Below the pieces are notes generated by a model. It made no database searches. It saw nothing but the letters and a program-made list of their open reading frames with translations, and had not been told where the DNA came from. From an uncultured Acetatifactor sp. (GTDB lineage: Bacteria; Bacillota; Clostridia; Lachnospirales; Lachnospiraceae), in NCBI GenBank assembly GCA_910586835.1, contig CAJUJU010000046.1:18183-31494 (forward strand): a DNA stretch of 13,312 nucleotides, given 5' to 3'. Of the stretch, positions 5,400 through 12,680 are shown one piece after another (the first letter of the stretch is position 1; each line of letters opens with the position of its first letter). Position numbers and translations under genes: made by a program.

Positions 5400-6578
5400 C
5401 TACTCCACAATAATCAGCTCGTCCTTCTCCAGCGCTGTCTTTACCAGCGCCTCTATCTTTTCGTCCAAATTATGCTCATGTCTCCGGATAATATTGACGT
5501 TTGGCTTTGTCACGGGATGCTTGGCCACAAAAATGGTACAGCAGTCCTCAAAGGGCTGAATGGAGGTCTCAAAGGTATCGATCTTCTTTGCAACCGCCAC
5601 AATCTCCTCCTTGTCAAAGCCGATCAGCGGACGATAGACGGGAAGCTCACACACCTCATTTGTGGCGATCAGCGAGCTCATGGTCTGAGACGCCACCTGC
5701 CCGATGCTCTCTCCCGTGATCAGACCCAGACATTCCGTCTCCCGGGCAATGTGCTCCGCAATGCGCATCATATAACGCCGCATAATGATCGTCAGCTCCT
5801 CATGGGGGCACTTCTCATAAATATACAGCTGAATATCCGTAAAATTGATGACATGGAGATAAATCGGCCCGGTGTACCTGGAGACCAGCCTGGCCAGATC
5901 CACCACCTTCTGCCTGGCGCGCTCACTGGTGTAGGGCGGCGCATGAAAATACACCGCGTCAATCTTCACGCCCCTCTTGGCGATCATGTAACCCGCCACA
6001 GGGGAATCGATCCCTCCCGACAACAGCAGCATGGCCTTGCCGCCGGTTCCCACAGGCATTCCCCCGGGACCGGGTATGATCTCTGAATAGATATAAATCT
6101 TTTCCCGAATCTCCACATTCAGCAGAATCTCGGGCTGATGCACATCCACCCTCAGCCCGGGATACGCCTTCAGAAGCGCCTCGCCCAGATCCGCATTGAC
6201 CTCCATGGAATCCTTCGGGTAACTCTTTTTTGCACGTCTGCAGTTTACCTTAAAGGTTTTGTTCTTATCCGGGTACACATCATCCATGTACTTCACCACA
6301 GTGTCGCAGAGCTTTTCAAAACCTTCATCCTCCACATAGATCATGGGACAGATGCCGGAGATACCGAACACATGCTGCAGCCGCCCTACCGCCTCGTCAT
6401 AGTCAAACTCTCCCTCCGCCTCCACAAAAATGCGGCCCTGGGTCTTGGAGATCAGAAACCTGCCCTCACACTTTTTCAGAGCGAACTTCATCTGATGAAT
6501 CAGCGCGTCCTCAAACAGATAGCGGTTCCTTCCCTTGATTCCGATTTCAGCGTATTTTATCAAAAAAGCAGTAAACAT
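5400..6578 (-). CDS. thiI: tRNA 4-thiouridine synthetase ThiI (no rhodanese domain)
   Basis: A 392-residue ThiI, the usual length for Bacillota. It transfers sulfur to U8 of tRNA (s4U) and, in many bacteria, supports thiazole formation for thiamine. Order: N-terminal ferredoxin-like domain (1-60), THUMP domain (about 61-165), then an ATP-pyrophosphatase PP-loop, SGGIDSP (187-193), with GESIGQVASQT (289-299) and FEDCCTIFVAKHP (343-355) holding candidate catalytic cysteines C346/C347. The C-terminal rhodanese domain of E. coli ThiI is absent. Sulfur is therefore probably passed directly from the cysteine desulfurase encoded just upstream, as in the Bacillus NifZ-ThiI pair. The ATG at 6578 has GGGAAGGA 6 nt upstream; upstream in-frame TTG codons run through a hairpin and lack such a site. 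Confidence 0.95.
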   Translation of the reverse strand: MFTAFLIKYAEIGIKGRNRYLFEDALIHQMKFALKKCEGRFLISKTQGRIFVEAEGEFDYDEAVGRLQHVFGISGICPMIYVEDEGFEKLCDTVVKYMDDVYPDKNKTFKVNCRRAKKSYPKDSMEVNADLGEALLKAYPGLRVDVHQPEILLNVEIREKIYIYSEIIPGPGGMPVGTGGKAMLLLSGGIDSPVAGYMIAKRGVKIDAVYFHAPPYTSERARQKVVDLARLVSRYTGPIYLHVINFTDIQLYIYEKCPHEELTIIMRRYMMRIAEHIARETECLGLITGESIGQVASQTMSSLIATNEVCELPVYRPLIGFDKEEIVAVAKKIDTFETSIQPFEDCCTIFVAKHPVTKPNVNIIRRHEHNLDEKIEALVKTALEKDELIIVE

Positions 6579-6621
6579 TTTCAATCCTTCCCATACTTTC
6601 TGCCGTTCCCACTTCCCGTTA

Positions 6622-6638
6622 TGCCGCCTGCGGCGGCA
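6622..6638 (-). other. GC-rich hairpin in the desulfurase-thiI gap
   Basis: TGCCGCC and GGCGGCA form a perfect 7-bp, nearly all G-C stem with a 3-nt loop, 43 nt before the thiI start. No T-tract follows in either direction. It is the third and strongest of three consecutive hairpins in this gap. Confidence 0.55.
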
Positions 6639-6652
6639 CAAACAATCCGTGA

Positions 6653-6679
6653 GAAGAATTGCTTCCCCTGCGATTCTTC
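6653..6679 (-). other. Hairpin in the desulfurase-thiI gap
   Basis: GAAGAAT and ATTCTTC are perfectly complementary 7-nt arms separated by 13 nt. It lies between the stem that follows the desulfurase stop codon and the GC-rich stem before thiI. Its function is unknown. Confidence 0.4.
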
Positions 6680-6680
6680 A

Positions 6681-6708
6681 GTGTGTAACTTAGAAGTTCT
6701 TTACACAC
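6681..6708 (-). other. Hairpin directly after the cysteine desulfurase stop codon
   Basis: GTGTGTAA and TTACACAC are perfect 8-nt arms around a 12-nt loop, beginning at the base after the stop codon (6709-6711). No T-run follows on the minus strand, so it is not a standard terminator. It could mark a processing or 3' protection point between the two genes. Confidence 0.5.
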
Positions 6709-7881
6709 TTATCGGCGCGTAAACCTTCTCAGCATAGGAATTTTATCATATAATTCACGCAATGTATAGTCCAATTCTTCTTCGGTGGTATAGACGGAAA
6801 AGCTGAACCGCACGGTAGACTCCAGAAGAGACCTGTCTGTGCCGACAGCCTTCAGGGTCGCTGAGGGCTGGGGCTTGCGGGCTGCGCAGGCACTTCCCGC
6901 GGAGATATAGATCCCCTTCTCCTCCAGGGCATGCAGCAGTACCTCGCTGCGCACGCCGGGGACGGACACACTGACAATGTGAGGCGCCGTTCCCGCTCCC
7001 TCCGGCTCTCCCGGCAGAAGACCGTTAATGCGGACACCCTCTATCCTTCTCACCCCGTCCATAAAGTATCTCTTACACCGGTACAGCCGGGCCTGATCCT
7101 CCTCATAATGAGCATACAAAAGCTCCGCCGCCTTTGCCATGCCGGCCGCTCCGGGCACATTGTCGGTGCCGGACCGGAGGTTCATCTGCTGTCCGCCTCC
7201 ATGAATCAGCGGCTGAATCTTCACCTTCTCCCCGATATACAGAAGACCGATGCCCTTGGGACCGTGAATCTTGTGGCCGCTTGCGGATAAAAGGTCGATC
7301 CCCATCTTTTTCGGATAAATTTTTGCCTTTCCGAAGCCCTGCACCGCATCCACATGAAACAGCGTATTGGGGTTCATTCTCTTGATCAGGGCTCCCGCCT
7401 CCGCCACGGGCTGCAGCGAACCGATTTCATTGTTGGTGTGCATCACGGACACCAGGATCGTATCGCTGCGCATGGCTCCCCGCAGATCATCCAGGGAAAT
7501 TCTGCCGCTGGAATCCACGGGCAGATACGTCACCCGATACCCCACAGTCTCCAGCCAGGCACAGGTTTTAAGCACGGCAGGATGCTCGATCTGCGTGGTT
7601 ATGATATGTCTTCCCTGCCTGCAGTTTGCAAAGGCGCAGCCCGTCAGCGCCATATTGTCCGACTCCGTTCCTCCCGAGGTGAAGACAATCTCCTTCTCGT
7701 TTACCTTCAGCAGCTTCGCCAACGTCTCCTTCGCATAGCGCAGGTAGTTTTCCGCCTGCACTCCCTTCAGATGAAGGCTGGAAGGATTGCCGTAGTCCTC
7801 GCACATTATTTTCGTCATCAACTCCGCGACCTCGGGAAATACCCGTGTAGTTGCGGAATTGTCCAGATATACCTCTTTCAA
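6709..7881 (-). CDS. Cysteine desulfurase (NifS/IscS family), likely ThiI sulfur donor
   Basis: A 390-residue class V aminotransferase-fold, PLP-dependent cysteine desulfurase. It converts cysteine to alanine and holds the sulfur as a persulfide. Visible are SGGTESDN (69-76), H100, HVDAVQGFGK with D178 and Q181, the PLP lysine K204 in SASGHKIHGPKG, the RSGTDN substrate motif (236-241), and catalytic C332 in GSACAARKPQPSATL. The short segment around the cysteine resembles NifS/NifZ-type enzymes; no iscU or other Fe-S scaffold gene is beside it. Followed by thiI, its most likely acceptor is ThiI. The start is TTG at 7881, with a G-rich site (AGGGGGT) 6 nt upstream. A possible extended -10 promoter lies in the 96-bp gap before it. 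Confidence 0.94.
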   Translation of the reverse strand: MKEVYLDNSATTRVFPEVAELMTKIMCEDYGNPSSLHLKGVQAENYLRYAKETLAKLLKVNEKEIVFTSGGTESDNMALTGCAFANCRQGRHIITTQIEHPAVLKTCAWLETVGYRVTYLPVDSSGRISLDDLRGAMRSDTILVSVMHTNNEIGSLQPVAEAGALIKRMNPNTLFHVDAVQGFGKAKIYPKKMGIDLLSASGHKIHGPKGIGLLYIGEKVKIQPLIHGGGQQMNLRSGTDNVPGAAGMAKAAELLYAHYEEDQARLYRCKRYFMDGVRRIEGVRINGLLPGEPEGAGTAPHIVSVSVPGVRSEVLLHALEEKGIYISAGSACAARKPQPSATLKAVGTDRSLLESTVRFSFSVYTTEEELDYTLRELYDKIPMLRRFTRR

Positions 7882-7955
7882 ATTTATACCCCCTGTCCGC
7901 TTCAGCGGGCATTCACTCTTTTTTTGCCCGTTTTACGCAGGTCTGCCAGAACCGA

Positions 7956-7964
7956 CTTATAGCA
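7956..7964 (-). promoter_or_regulatory. Possible extended -10 promoter for the desulfurase-thiI pair
   Basis: The minus strand reads TGCTATAAG, a TG-n-TATAAG extended -10, just after the rsmE stop. No convincing -35 is present at the right distance; a GTGACA is too far away. If used, it would give a leader of about 70 nt before the TTG start. The surrounding sequence has short direct repeats (TATGC TATGC) and the palindrome GCATATGC (7967-7974). Confidence 0.35.
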
Positions 7965-7977
7965 TAGCATATGCACA

Positions 7978-8736
7978 TCATCCTGTCACTGTGCCTTCCA
8001 GCGCATATCCGATCCAGGAAAGAACCGCAAGCCCCGCCGTCTCCGTCCGCAGAATTCTGCGTCCCAGAGTGATGGCCTCAATGCCGTTTTCCGCCGCCAG
8101 GCTGATCTCCTCCTGCTCAAAACCGCCTTCCGGGCCGATAAACACCGCCACACTCTGTCCCGGCCGGATCCCGTCTATCAATGCTCTCGTCTTATCCATG
8201 CCTTCCGCCAGCTCGTAGGGTATCAATCTCACATCCATGTGAGCCGCCATCCGCACCGCCTCCCGGAAATCCGTCACCTGGCAAACTTCAGGTATGATTC
8301 CCCGCCTGCTCTGCTTCGCGGCCGCCTCCGCAATCCCCTGCCACCGCTGCCTTCTGGCCGCCGCCTTTTTCTCCTCCAGCTTCACCACACATCGCCTGGA
8401 AGCCACCGGAATGATCCCGCTGACCCCCAGCTCCACCGCCTTCTGTATAATCAGCTCCATTTTATCCGCCTTCGGCAGCCCCTGAAACAGATACACCCGG
8501 GCAGGAAGCTCCACATTGTCCTCCTTGATAAACCGCAGCTCGCAGACAATCCGGTCCTCCTCAAACGCAGCAATCCCGCAGCGGTATTCCTTCCCGTCCT
8601 GCCCGTTGCTGACGCTCAGCTCCTCCCCCACACGCATACGAAGCACATTTTTGATGTGATTTACATCGCTGCCGGTTATAATGACGCTTCTGTCACCTTC
8701 TTTGATCTGCCCTGCCTCCACAAAAAACTGATACAC
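7978..8736 (-). CDS. rsmE: 16S rRNA (uracil1498-N3)-methyltransferase RsmE
   Basis: A 252-residue SPOUT-class methyltransferase that makes m3U1498 in 16S rRNA using SAM. It has an N-terminal PUA-like RNA-binding part (1-70, with HIKNVLRM at 27-34). The knotted catalytic domain shows GLPKADKMELIIQKAVELGV (86-105), EAAAKQSRR (137-145), IGPEGGF (200-206) and LGRRILRTETA (224-234), which form the SAM-binding knot. The length is normal. The start is GTG at 8736. AAGGAG, formed by the last two codons of prmA, lies 9 nt upstream, and only 6 bp separate the genes, so it is co-transcribed and probably translationally coupled to prmA. Confidence 0.96.
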   Translation of the reverse strand: MYQFFVEAGQIKEGDRSVIITGSDVNHIKNVLRMRVGEELSVSNGQDGKEYRCGIAAFEEDRIVCELRFIKEDNVELPARVYLFQGLPKADKMELIIQKAVELGVSGIIPVASRRCVVKLEEKKAAARRQRWQGIAEAAAKQSRRGIIPEVCQVTDFREAVRMAAHMDVRLIPYELAEGMDKTRALIDGIRPGQSVAVFIGPEGGFEQEEISLAAENGIEAITLGRRILRTETAGLAVLSWIGYALEGTVTG

Positions 8737-8742
8737 TGACCA

Positions 8743-9729
8743 TTACTCCTTCCGTGCCGTCACGCTGACCCACTCGCCCTGGCGGGTCACCTCCAGAACA
8801 CGAAGACCAGCCGCTTCCACCGCCTCTGTCACAGTCTGTTCCTTATCGTCGATAATCCCGGAGGTAATATAGATTCCCCCCGGCTTCAGATGATTTACCA
8901 CCACCGGCGTGAGAGGCACAAGCACATCCGCCAGAATGTTCGCCGCCACAATGTCGTAACAGGCATATCCCACCTGATCCTGTACTGCTCTGTCCGTGAT
9001 AATGTTTCCGATCAGCAGTTCAAAACGTTCCGGCGCAATGCCGTTGGCAAGGCAGTTCTGGGCCACCGCCTCCTCCGCGCAGATATCCAGGTCGGTTCCC
9101 ACAGCACGCTTTGCCCCGAACATCAGGGACAGAATGGAAAGAATGCCGCTGCCCGTCCCCACATCCAGAAGCTCCGTCTCCGGCGTGATATATTTTCTCA
9201 GCTGACGGATGCAGAGCTGAGTGGTCTCGTGCATCCCCGTTCCGAACGCCGTGCCCGGATCAATGTGGAGTACCAGCTTCTCCTCATCTCCTGGCTGAAT
9301 ATCCTCCCAGGAGGGTATCACCAGAATATCGTCAATATAAAACTGATGGAAATACTGCTTCCAGTTATTGATCCAGTCGATATCCTCCGTCTCATCCACG
9401 GTGACGGATCCCTCTCCGATCTCGCAGTACGCCCTTATCTGCTCCAGTTCCTCTCTGATCCGGGCCAGCACAGAATCCACGGTTCTGTCTTCCCCGCACA
9501 CCGCAACCAGACCGTCGTCTTTTTTCTCCACAAAAAAGCTCAGCCAGGCAAGCCCGTCATCCTCCGGCCCCTCGGGAAGAATATCCACAAACATCTGCTC
9601 CTTCTCCAGTGGTGTCAGCGGAATTCTGTCCTCGATCTGCGCCCCCTCAAGCCCGATTTCATACAATGTGCTGATTATGATATCTTCCGCCTCCGTAATT
9701 GTCCTGATCCTGAATCTCACCCATCTCAT
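8743..9729 (-). CDS. prmA: Ribosomal protein L11 methyltransferase PrmA
   Basis: A 328-residue class I SAM methyltransferase that methylates ribosomal protein L11. An N-terminal substrate-recognition domain (1-about 135) includes the usual WINNWKQYFH (119-128). It is followed by the linker and catalytic domain with DPGTAFGTGMHETT (157-170), the SAM-binding LLDVGTGSGILSI (187-199), TDLD (212-215) and the catalytic-loop NILADVL (264-270). The ATG has GGAAGGAAG about 8-14 nt upstream. The start lies 71 nt inside the preceding membrane-protein gene, in another frame. It is followed 6 bp later by rsmE, the common chaperone/ribosome-methylase gene order in Bacillota. Confidence 0.96.
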   Translation of the reverse strand: MRWVRFRIRTITEAEDIIISTLYEIGLEGAQIEDRIPLTPLEKEQMFVDILPEGPEDDGLAWLSFFVEKKDDGLVAVCGEDRTVDSVLARIREELEQIRAYCEIGEGSVTVDETEDIDWINNWKQYFHQFYIDDILVIPSWEDIQPGDEEKLVLHIDPGTAFGTGMHETTQLCIRQLRKYITPETELLDVGTGSGILSILSLMFGAKRAVGTDLDICAEEAVAQNCLANGIAPERFELLIGNIITDRAVQDQVGYACYDIVAANILADVLVPLTPVVVNHLKPGGIYITSGIIDDKEQTVTEAVEAAGLRVLEVTRQGEWVSVTARKE

Positions 9730-11347
9730 ACTCGTTTCTTCCTTCCTGCCCTTCCCGGCACTCCTTCCTTATTTGCGGGCTTTCCGCCCTTCTCATTCGA
9801 TTTTCGCACAGCCCCAGCACAAGGAAGAGCAGCGGTGTGCTCAGACACTGCTGGAAGCCGGTCAGCGACGCCGCGCCGTACAATGCAAGCGCCAGAATCC
9901 CCGGCAGATATCTGCGGCAGCGTATCGCCCCGGAAACAAAAATCCCCATATAACAGCCTGTCCCCATTATACCCAGATTCACCAGATGATTCAACCATTC
10001 ATTGTGGGCGTTGGCATACACGGAGCCCGCCCATCTTCCCTCCTGAAAAAACAGGGCATCCGCAGAAAAAGAAGAGTAGATGTACTCTGCAAAGCAATCC
10101 GGGCCTGTCCCCACAAGCTTCTGAATCCAGCCGCCCCGCGAAAAGCCCTCCAGAGCAATCTTCCAGAGCGCCCCTCTTCCGCTGCCCCACATCTCTCCCG
10201 CAGGCTGTCTGACCAGAAACACTGCCGCCCCCACAGCCACCGCCAACAGCGGAAGACCGGCAAAGACATAACGCACATACCTCTGCGCTCTTTTCTGTCT
10301 CTTCCGGGCCAGCAGTCTCAGCAAAATGCAAAGCCCCATTGCTGCCGCCGCTGCGGCCCACCACAGCTTATGGTTGATGGCGTTCCAGCCGATGCTGTCC
10401 GCAGGCAGCGCGGCCAGCGCACTCTTCCCCAGCAGGGAGGCCAGCCCCCCATAACAGGGAATCAGGAAAAACAGACCTGCCGCCAGAAAAAGCGTACGTT
10501 CAAAAACAGCTTCCTCCTTTCGTCCGCAGAACAGGCACACCAGCAGACAGATTGCCGTAAGCATCACCCCCGTATCACTGCCCTGAATAAAGAGCAGCAG
10601 CAGCCCGGACACACTCACCGGATACAGCAGCCAACGCACCCACCTTTTGGGATTTTTCAGAAAGCCCGCCACGGGAAATGCCACAGCCACACTGCAATAG
10701 CCGCAGAACCAGTTAATGTTTCCCAGCGTGGAAAGCATGTGGCTGTAGGTCCAGTCCCCCGTGTTGAAATCTCTCATCAGACCCAGCGGGTCCAGCCCCA
10801 GTCGATGCAGAATCCCCAGAACCGCCGCCGCAAAAAAGGCTGCCGTTCCCAGAGCCAGCGGATACCCCTTACCGTCATAGCATCTGGATACAAAGAAATA
10901 AATTCCCACAAACATGAGCTGTGACACACCGCCCATGTACCACTCCATATAGCCCAACCACGCGGTTTGCCTGTAGCTGCTCAAAAACGCAGACAGCACC
11001 ACTGCTCCGCCGTATGACAGCACAAAGACATCCAACGCACTGAACCCCCGAACCCCCAGTACGCTCAACCTACCCTTGGCTTTTCCCGCCCTGCCCGGAC
11101 TTACTTCCCTCGATGTTCCCGCAGCCCTCCGCTCAGAGCCGCCCCCGGACACCGCTTCTGCCTGCAGCCTCCGAACTCCCTCAAACACCGTTCCCAGAAG
11201 CCACAGACACAGACACAGACCGGTCAGATTCCGAAACAGCAGATATTTGGTATCTCCCAGCTGAGAATAGGTGCCCCCCGTATACAGAGGCAGCGCCACC
11301 GTCAGGCCGACTATGTACAAGCCGCAAAGCAAATTCAAAAATTCCAT
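9659..11347 (-). CDS. O-antigen ligase/polymerase-like (Wzy_C) polytopic membrane protein
   Basis: A large integral membrane protein of about 562 residues with roughly 10-13 hydrophobic segments. Conserved-looking parts are STLGNINWFCGY (about 206-217), QGSDTGV (255-261), GRGALWKIAL (390-399), a large extracellular loop (about 388-450) and AHNEWLNHLVNLGIMG (447-462), the histidine-containing Wzy_C/O-antigen-ligase motif. Such proteins polymerise or transfer lipid-linked glycans at the outer face of the membrane; the substrate here is unknown. A basic Ser/Gly-rich cytoplasmic loop (about 61-101) and a hydrophilic tail (517-562) are unusual. The ATG at 11347 follows a G7 tract serving as ribosome binding site; ATG 11359 and GTG 11377 are alternatives. 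It lies between the dnaJ terminator and prmA, overlapping prmA by 71 nt. Confidence 0.85.
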   Translation of the reverse strand: MEFLNLLCGLYIVGLTVALPLYTGGTYSQLGDTKYLLFRNLTGLCLCLWLLGTVFEGVRRLQAEAVSGGGSERRAAGTSREVSPGRAGKAKGRLSVLGVRGFSALDVFVLSYGGAVVLSAFLSSYRQTAWLGYMEWYMGGVSQLMFVGIYFFVSRCYDGKGYPLALGTAAFFAAAVLGILHRLGLDPLGLMRDFNTGDWTYSHMLSTLGNINWFCGYCSVAVAFPVAGFLKNPKRWVRWLLYPVSVSGLLLLFIQGSDTGVMLTAICLLVCLFCGRKEEAVFERTLFLAAGLFFLIPCYGGLASLLGKSALAALPADSIGWNAINHKLWWAAAAAAMGLCILLRLLARKRQKRAQRYVRYVFAGLPLLAVAVGAAVFLVRQPAGEMWGSGRGALWKIALEGFSRGGWIQKLVGTGPDCFAEYIYSSFSADALFFQEGRWAGSVYANAHNEWLNHLVNLGIMGTGCYMGIFVSGAIRCRRYLPGILALALYGAASLTGFQQCLSTPLLFLVLGLCENRMRRAESPQIRKECREGQEGRNEYEMGEIQDQDNYGGGRYHNQHIV

Positions 11348-11355
11348 GATCCCCC

Positions 11356-11371
11356 CCATATTCAGATATGG
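11356..11371 (-). promoter_or_regulatory. Hairpin abutting the ribosome binding site of the ligase-like gene
   Basis: CCATAT-CTGA-ATATGG on the minus strand forms a 6-bp stem with a 4-nt loop. Its 3' arm runs into the seven-G tract (11351-11357) that is the only ribosome binding site before the ATG at 11347. Folding could limit initiation, and a change in G-tract length could alter spacing. Confidence 0.4.
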
Positions 11372-11385
11372 TTTCACAATTTTTT

Positions 11386-11414
11386 ATCAGGGCCAGGGCG
11401 GCAAAAGCCCTGAT
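11386..11414 (-). other. Leader hairpin before the ligase-like gene
   Basis: ATCAGGGC (11386-11393) and GCCCTGAT (11407-11414) are perfect 8-nt arms around a 13-nt loop that can itself pair partly (GGGC with GCCC). It sits just after the dnaJ terminator in transcription order. On the minus strand it is followed by A-rich sequence, not T, so it is not a terminator for this strand. Confidence 0.45.
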
Positions 11415-11424
11415 CCTATACGGT

Positions 11425-11457
11425 AAAAAGAGCAGCCTGGCACTTCAGTCTGCTCTT
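11425..11457 (-). terminator. Intrinsic terminator after dnaJ
   Basis: On the minus strand AAGAGCAG (complement of 11450-11457) pairs with CTGCTCTT (complement of 11428-11435). The loop contains an extra CTG/CAG pairing, and the stem runs directly into five T. It lies 9 nt after the dnaJ stop codon. It should end most dnaK-dnaJ transcripts, so the ligase-like gene, prmA and rsmE depend on read-through or on an unrecognised promoter in 11348-11424. Confidence 0.85.
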
Positions 11458-11466
11458 CTCGTTTCT

Positions 11467-12645
11467 TTATTTCCAGAACTTCTTTTTCTTGCCTTCCTTG
11501 CCGTTGTTATCTTTATCCCCCGGCTCCTGATCCGTGGACGCTTTGGAAGCCGCCCGCAATGTATCTCCTGTGACCTCGTCAAACTGGCGCAGCAGTTCCT
11601 TTGCCTCATGGCTCAGCTTATCGGGAACCTGCACCACCAATGTCACATAGTGGTCTCCCCGGACATCCTTGTTTCTCCAGGAGGGCACACCCTTGCCGCG
11701 CAGCCGTACTCTGGTATCCGTCTGTGTCCCCGGCTTTACATCATAAATGACTTTTCCGTCCACCGTGTCAATCAGGATCTCTCCGCCCAGCGCCGCCACC
11801 GCAAAGGATACCGGAACTGTGGAGAAAATATCAAACTCCTGCCTCTGGAAGATGGGATGTCGTCCCACGATCACCTCAATCAGCACATCGCCTCTGGGGC
11901 CGCCGTTCACACCCGGCTCGCCAAGTCCCGGCATCCGTGTGGACTGACCGTTGTCGATCCCCGCGGGAATATCCACGGAGTACCGTTTTTTCATGGGAAT
12001 GTAGCCGGTTCCCCGACAATCCGCACACTTCTCCTTGATAACCTTACCGCTTCCCTGACAATCCGGACAGGTCTGCACGTTGCGAACCGTGCCGAAAAAG
12101 GACTGCTGGGTAAACACTACCTGCCCTTTGCCGCCACACTTGGAGCAGGTCTCAGGGCTGGTGCCCGGTTTTGCACCGGAACCGTTACAGGTCTTACAGG
12201 TCTCCTTTACCGTCAGCTCAATTTCTTTTTTGCAGCCAAATACAGCCTCCTCAAAGGTGATCCTCACGCTGGTGCGCAGATTTGCCCCCTTCATGGGACC
12301 GTTGCTCTGACCCCGGCTCCGTCCGCCGCCAAACAAGTCTCCAAAGATATCTCCGAAAATATCGCCAAAATCGGCGCCGCTGAAGTCGAAGCCTCCGGCT
12401 CCGCCTGCGCCACCTTCAAATGCCGCATGCCCAAACTGGTCATACTGACGTCTCTTCTCCGGATCGCTGAGTACCGCATAGGCCTCCGAGGCTTCCTTGA
12501 ACTTCTTCTCGGCCTCGGCATCACCCGGATTCATATCCGGGTGATACTTCTTTGCCATTACACGATATGCTTTTTTAATTGCGGCGTCATCCGCATTTTT
12601 CTCAACGCCCAGGACCTCATAATAGTCCCGCTTCTGTTCTGCCAT
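11467..12645 (-). CDS. dnaJ: Chaperone DnaJ (Hsp40)
   Basis: A type I J-protein of 392 residues, the co-chaperone that stimulates DnaK ATPase and delivers unfolded clients. It has a J domain (about 6-71) with HPD at 35-37; a Gly/Phe-rich linker (72-118) with repeated DIFGD units; a zinc-finger domain with four CxxCxGxG motifs at C150, C167, C193 and C207; and the two C-terminal beta domains (about 218-350). The tail (361-392) is charged and lysine-rich, ending KKKKFWK. ATG with AAAGGA about 7 nt upstream. It lies 35 bp after dnaK and is followed by an intrinsic terminator. It is usually part of an HrcA/CIRCE-controlled operon, but that control region is outside the window. Confidence 0.98.
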   Translation of the reverse strand: MAEQKRDYYEVLGVEKNADDAAIKKAYRVMAKKYHPDMNPGDAEAEKKFKEASEAYAVLSDPEKRRQYDQFGHAAFEGGAGGAGGFDFSGADFGDIFGDIFGDLFGGGRSRGQSNGPMKGANLRTSVRITFEEAVFGCKKEIELTVKETCKTCNGSGAKPGTSPETCSKCGGKGQVVFTQQSFFGTVRNVQTCPDCQGSGKVIKEKCADCRGTGYIPMKKRYSVDIPAGIDNGQSTRMPGLGEPGVNGGPRGDVLIEVIVGRHPIFQRQEFDIFSTVPVSFAVAALGGEILIDTVDGKVIYDVKPGTQTDTRVRLRGKGVPSWRNKDVRGDHYVTLVVQVPDKLSHEAKELLRQFDEVTGDTLRAASKASTDQEPGDKDNNGKEGKKKKFWK

Positions 12646-12680
12646 ACCAATTTCCTTTCAGCCAGGCCGCCGGCACAGTA

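Noticed and set aside
6579..6641. Upstream in-frame extension of thiI (21 extra codons from a TTG)
   Set aside because: The extra residues are read through a GC-rich hairpin, no ribosome binding site precedes them, and ThiI proteins begin at the MFTAFLIKYAEIG-type sequence.
7906..7934. Plus-strand terminator-like stem (CGGGCA...TGCCCG followed by TTTT)
   Set aside because: No plus-strand gene lies upstream to be terminated and the loop is long and T-rich; on the minus strand it is more plausibly a leader structure.
8890..10924. Long plus-strand open frames opposite prmA and the ligase-like gene
   Set aside because: They are antisense shadows in GC-rich sequence; their translations are Pro/Arg/His/Ser-rich low-complexity without domains, while the minus strand encodes recognisable proteins.
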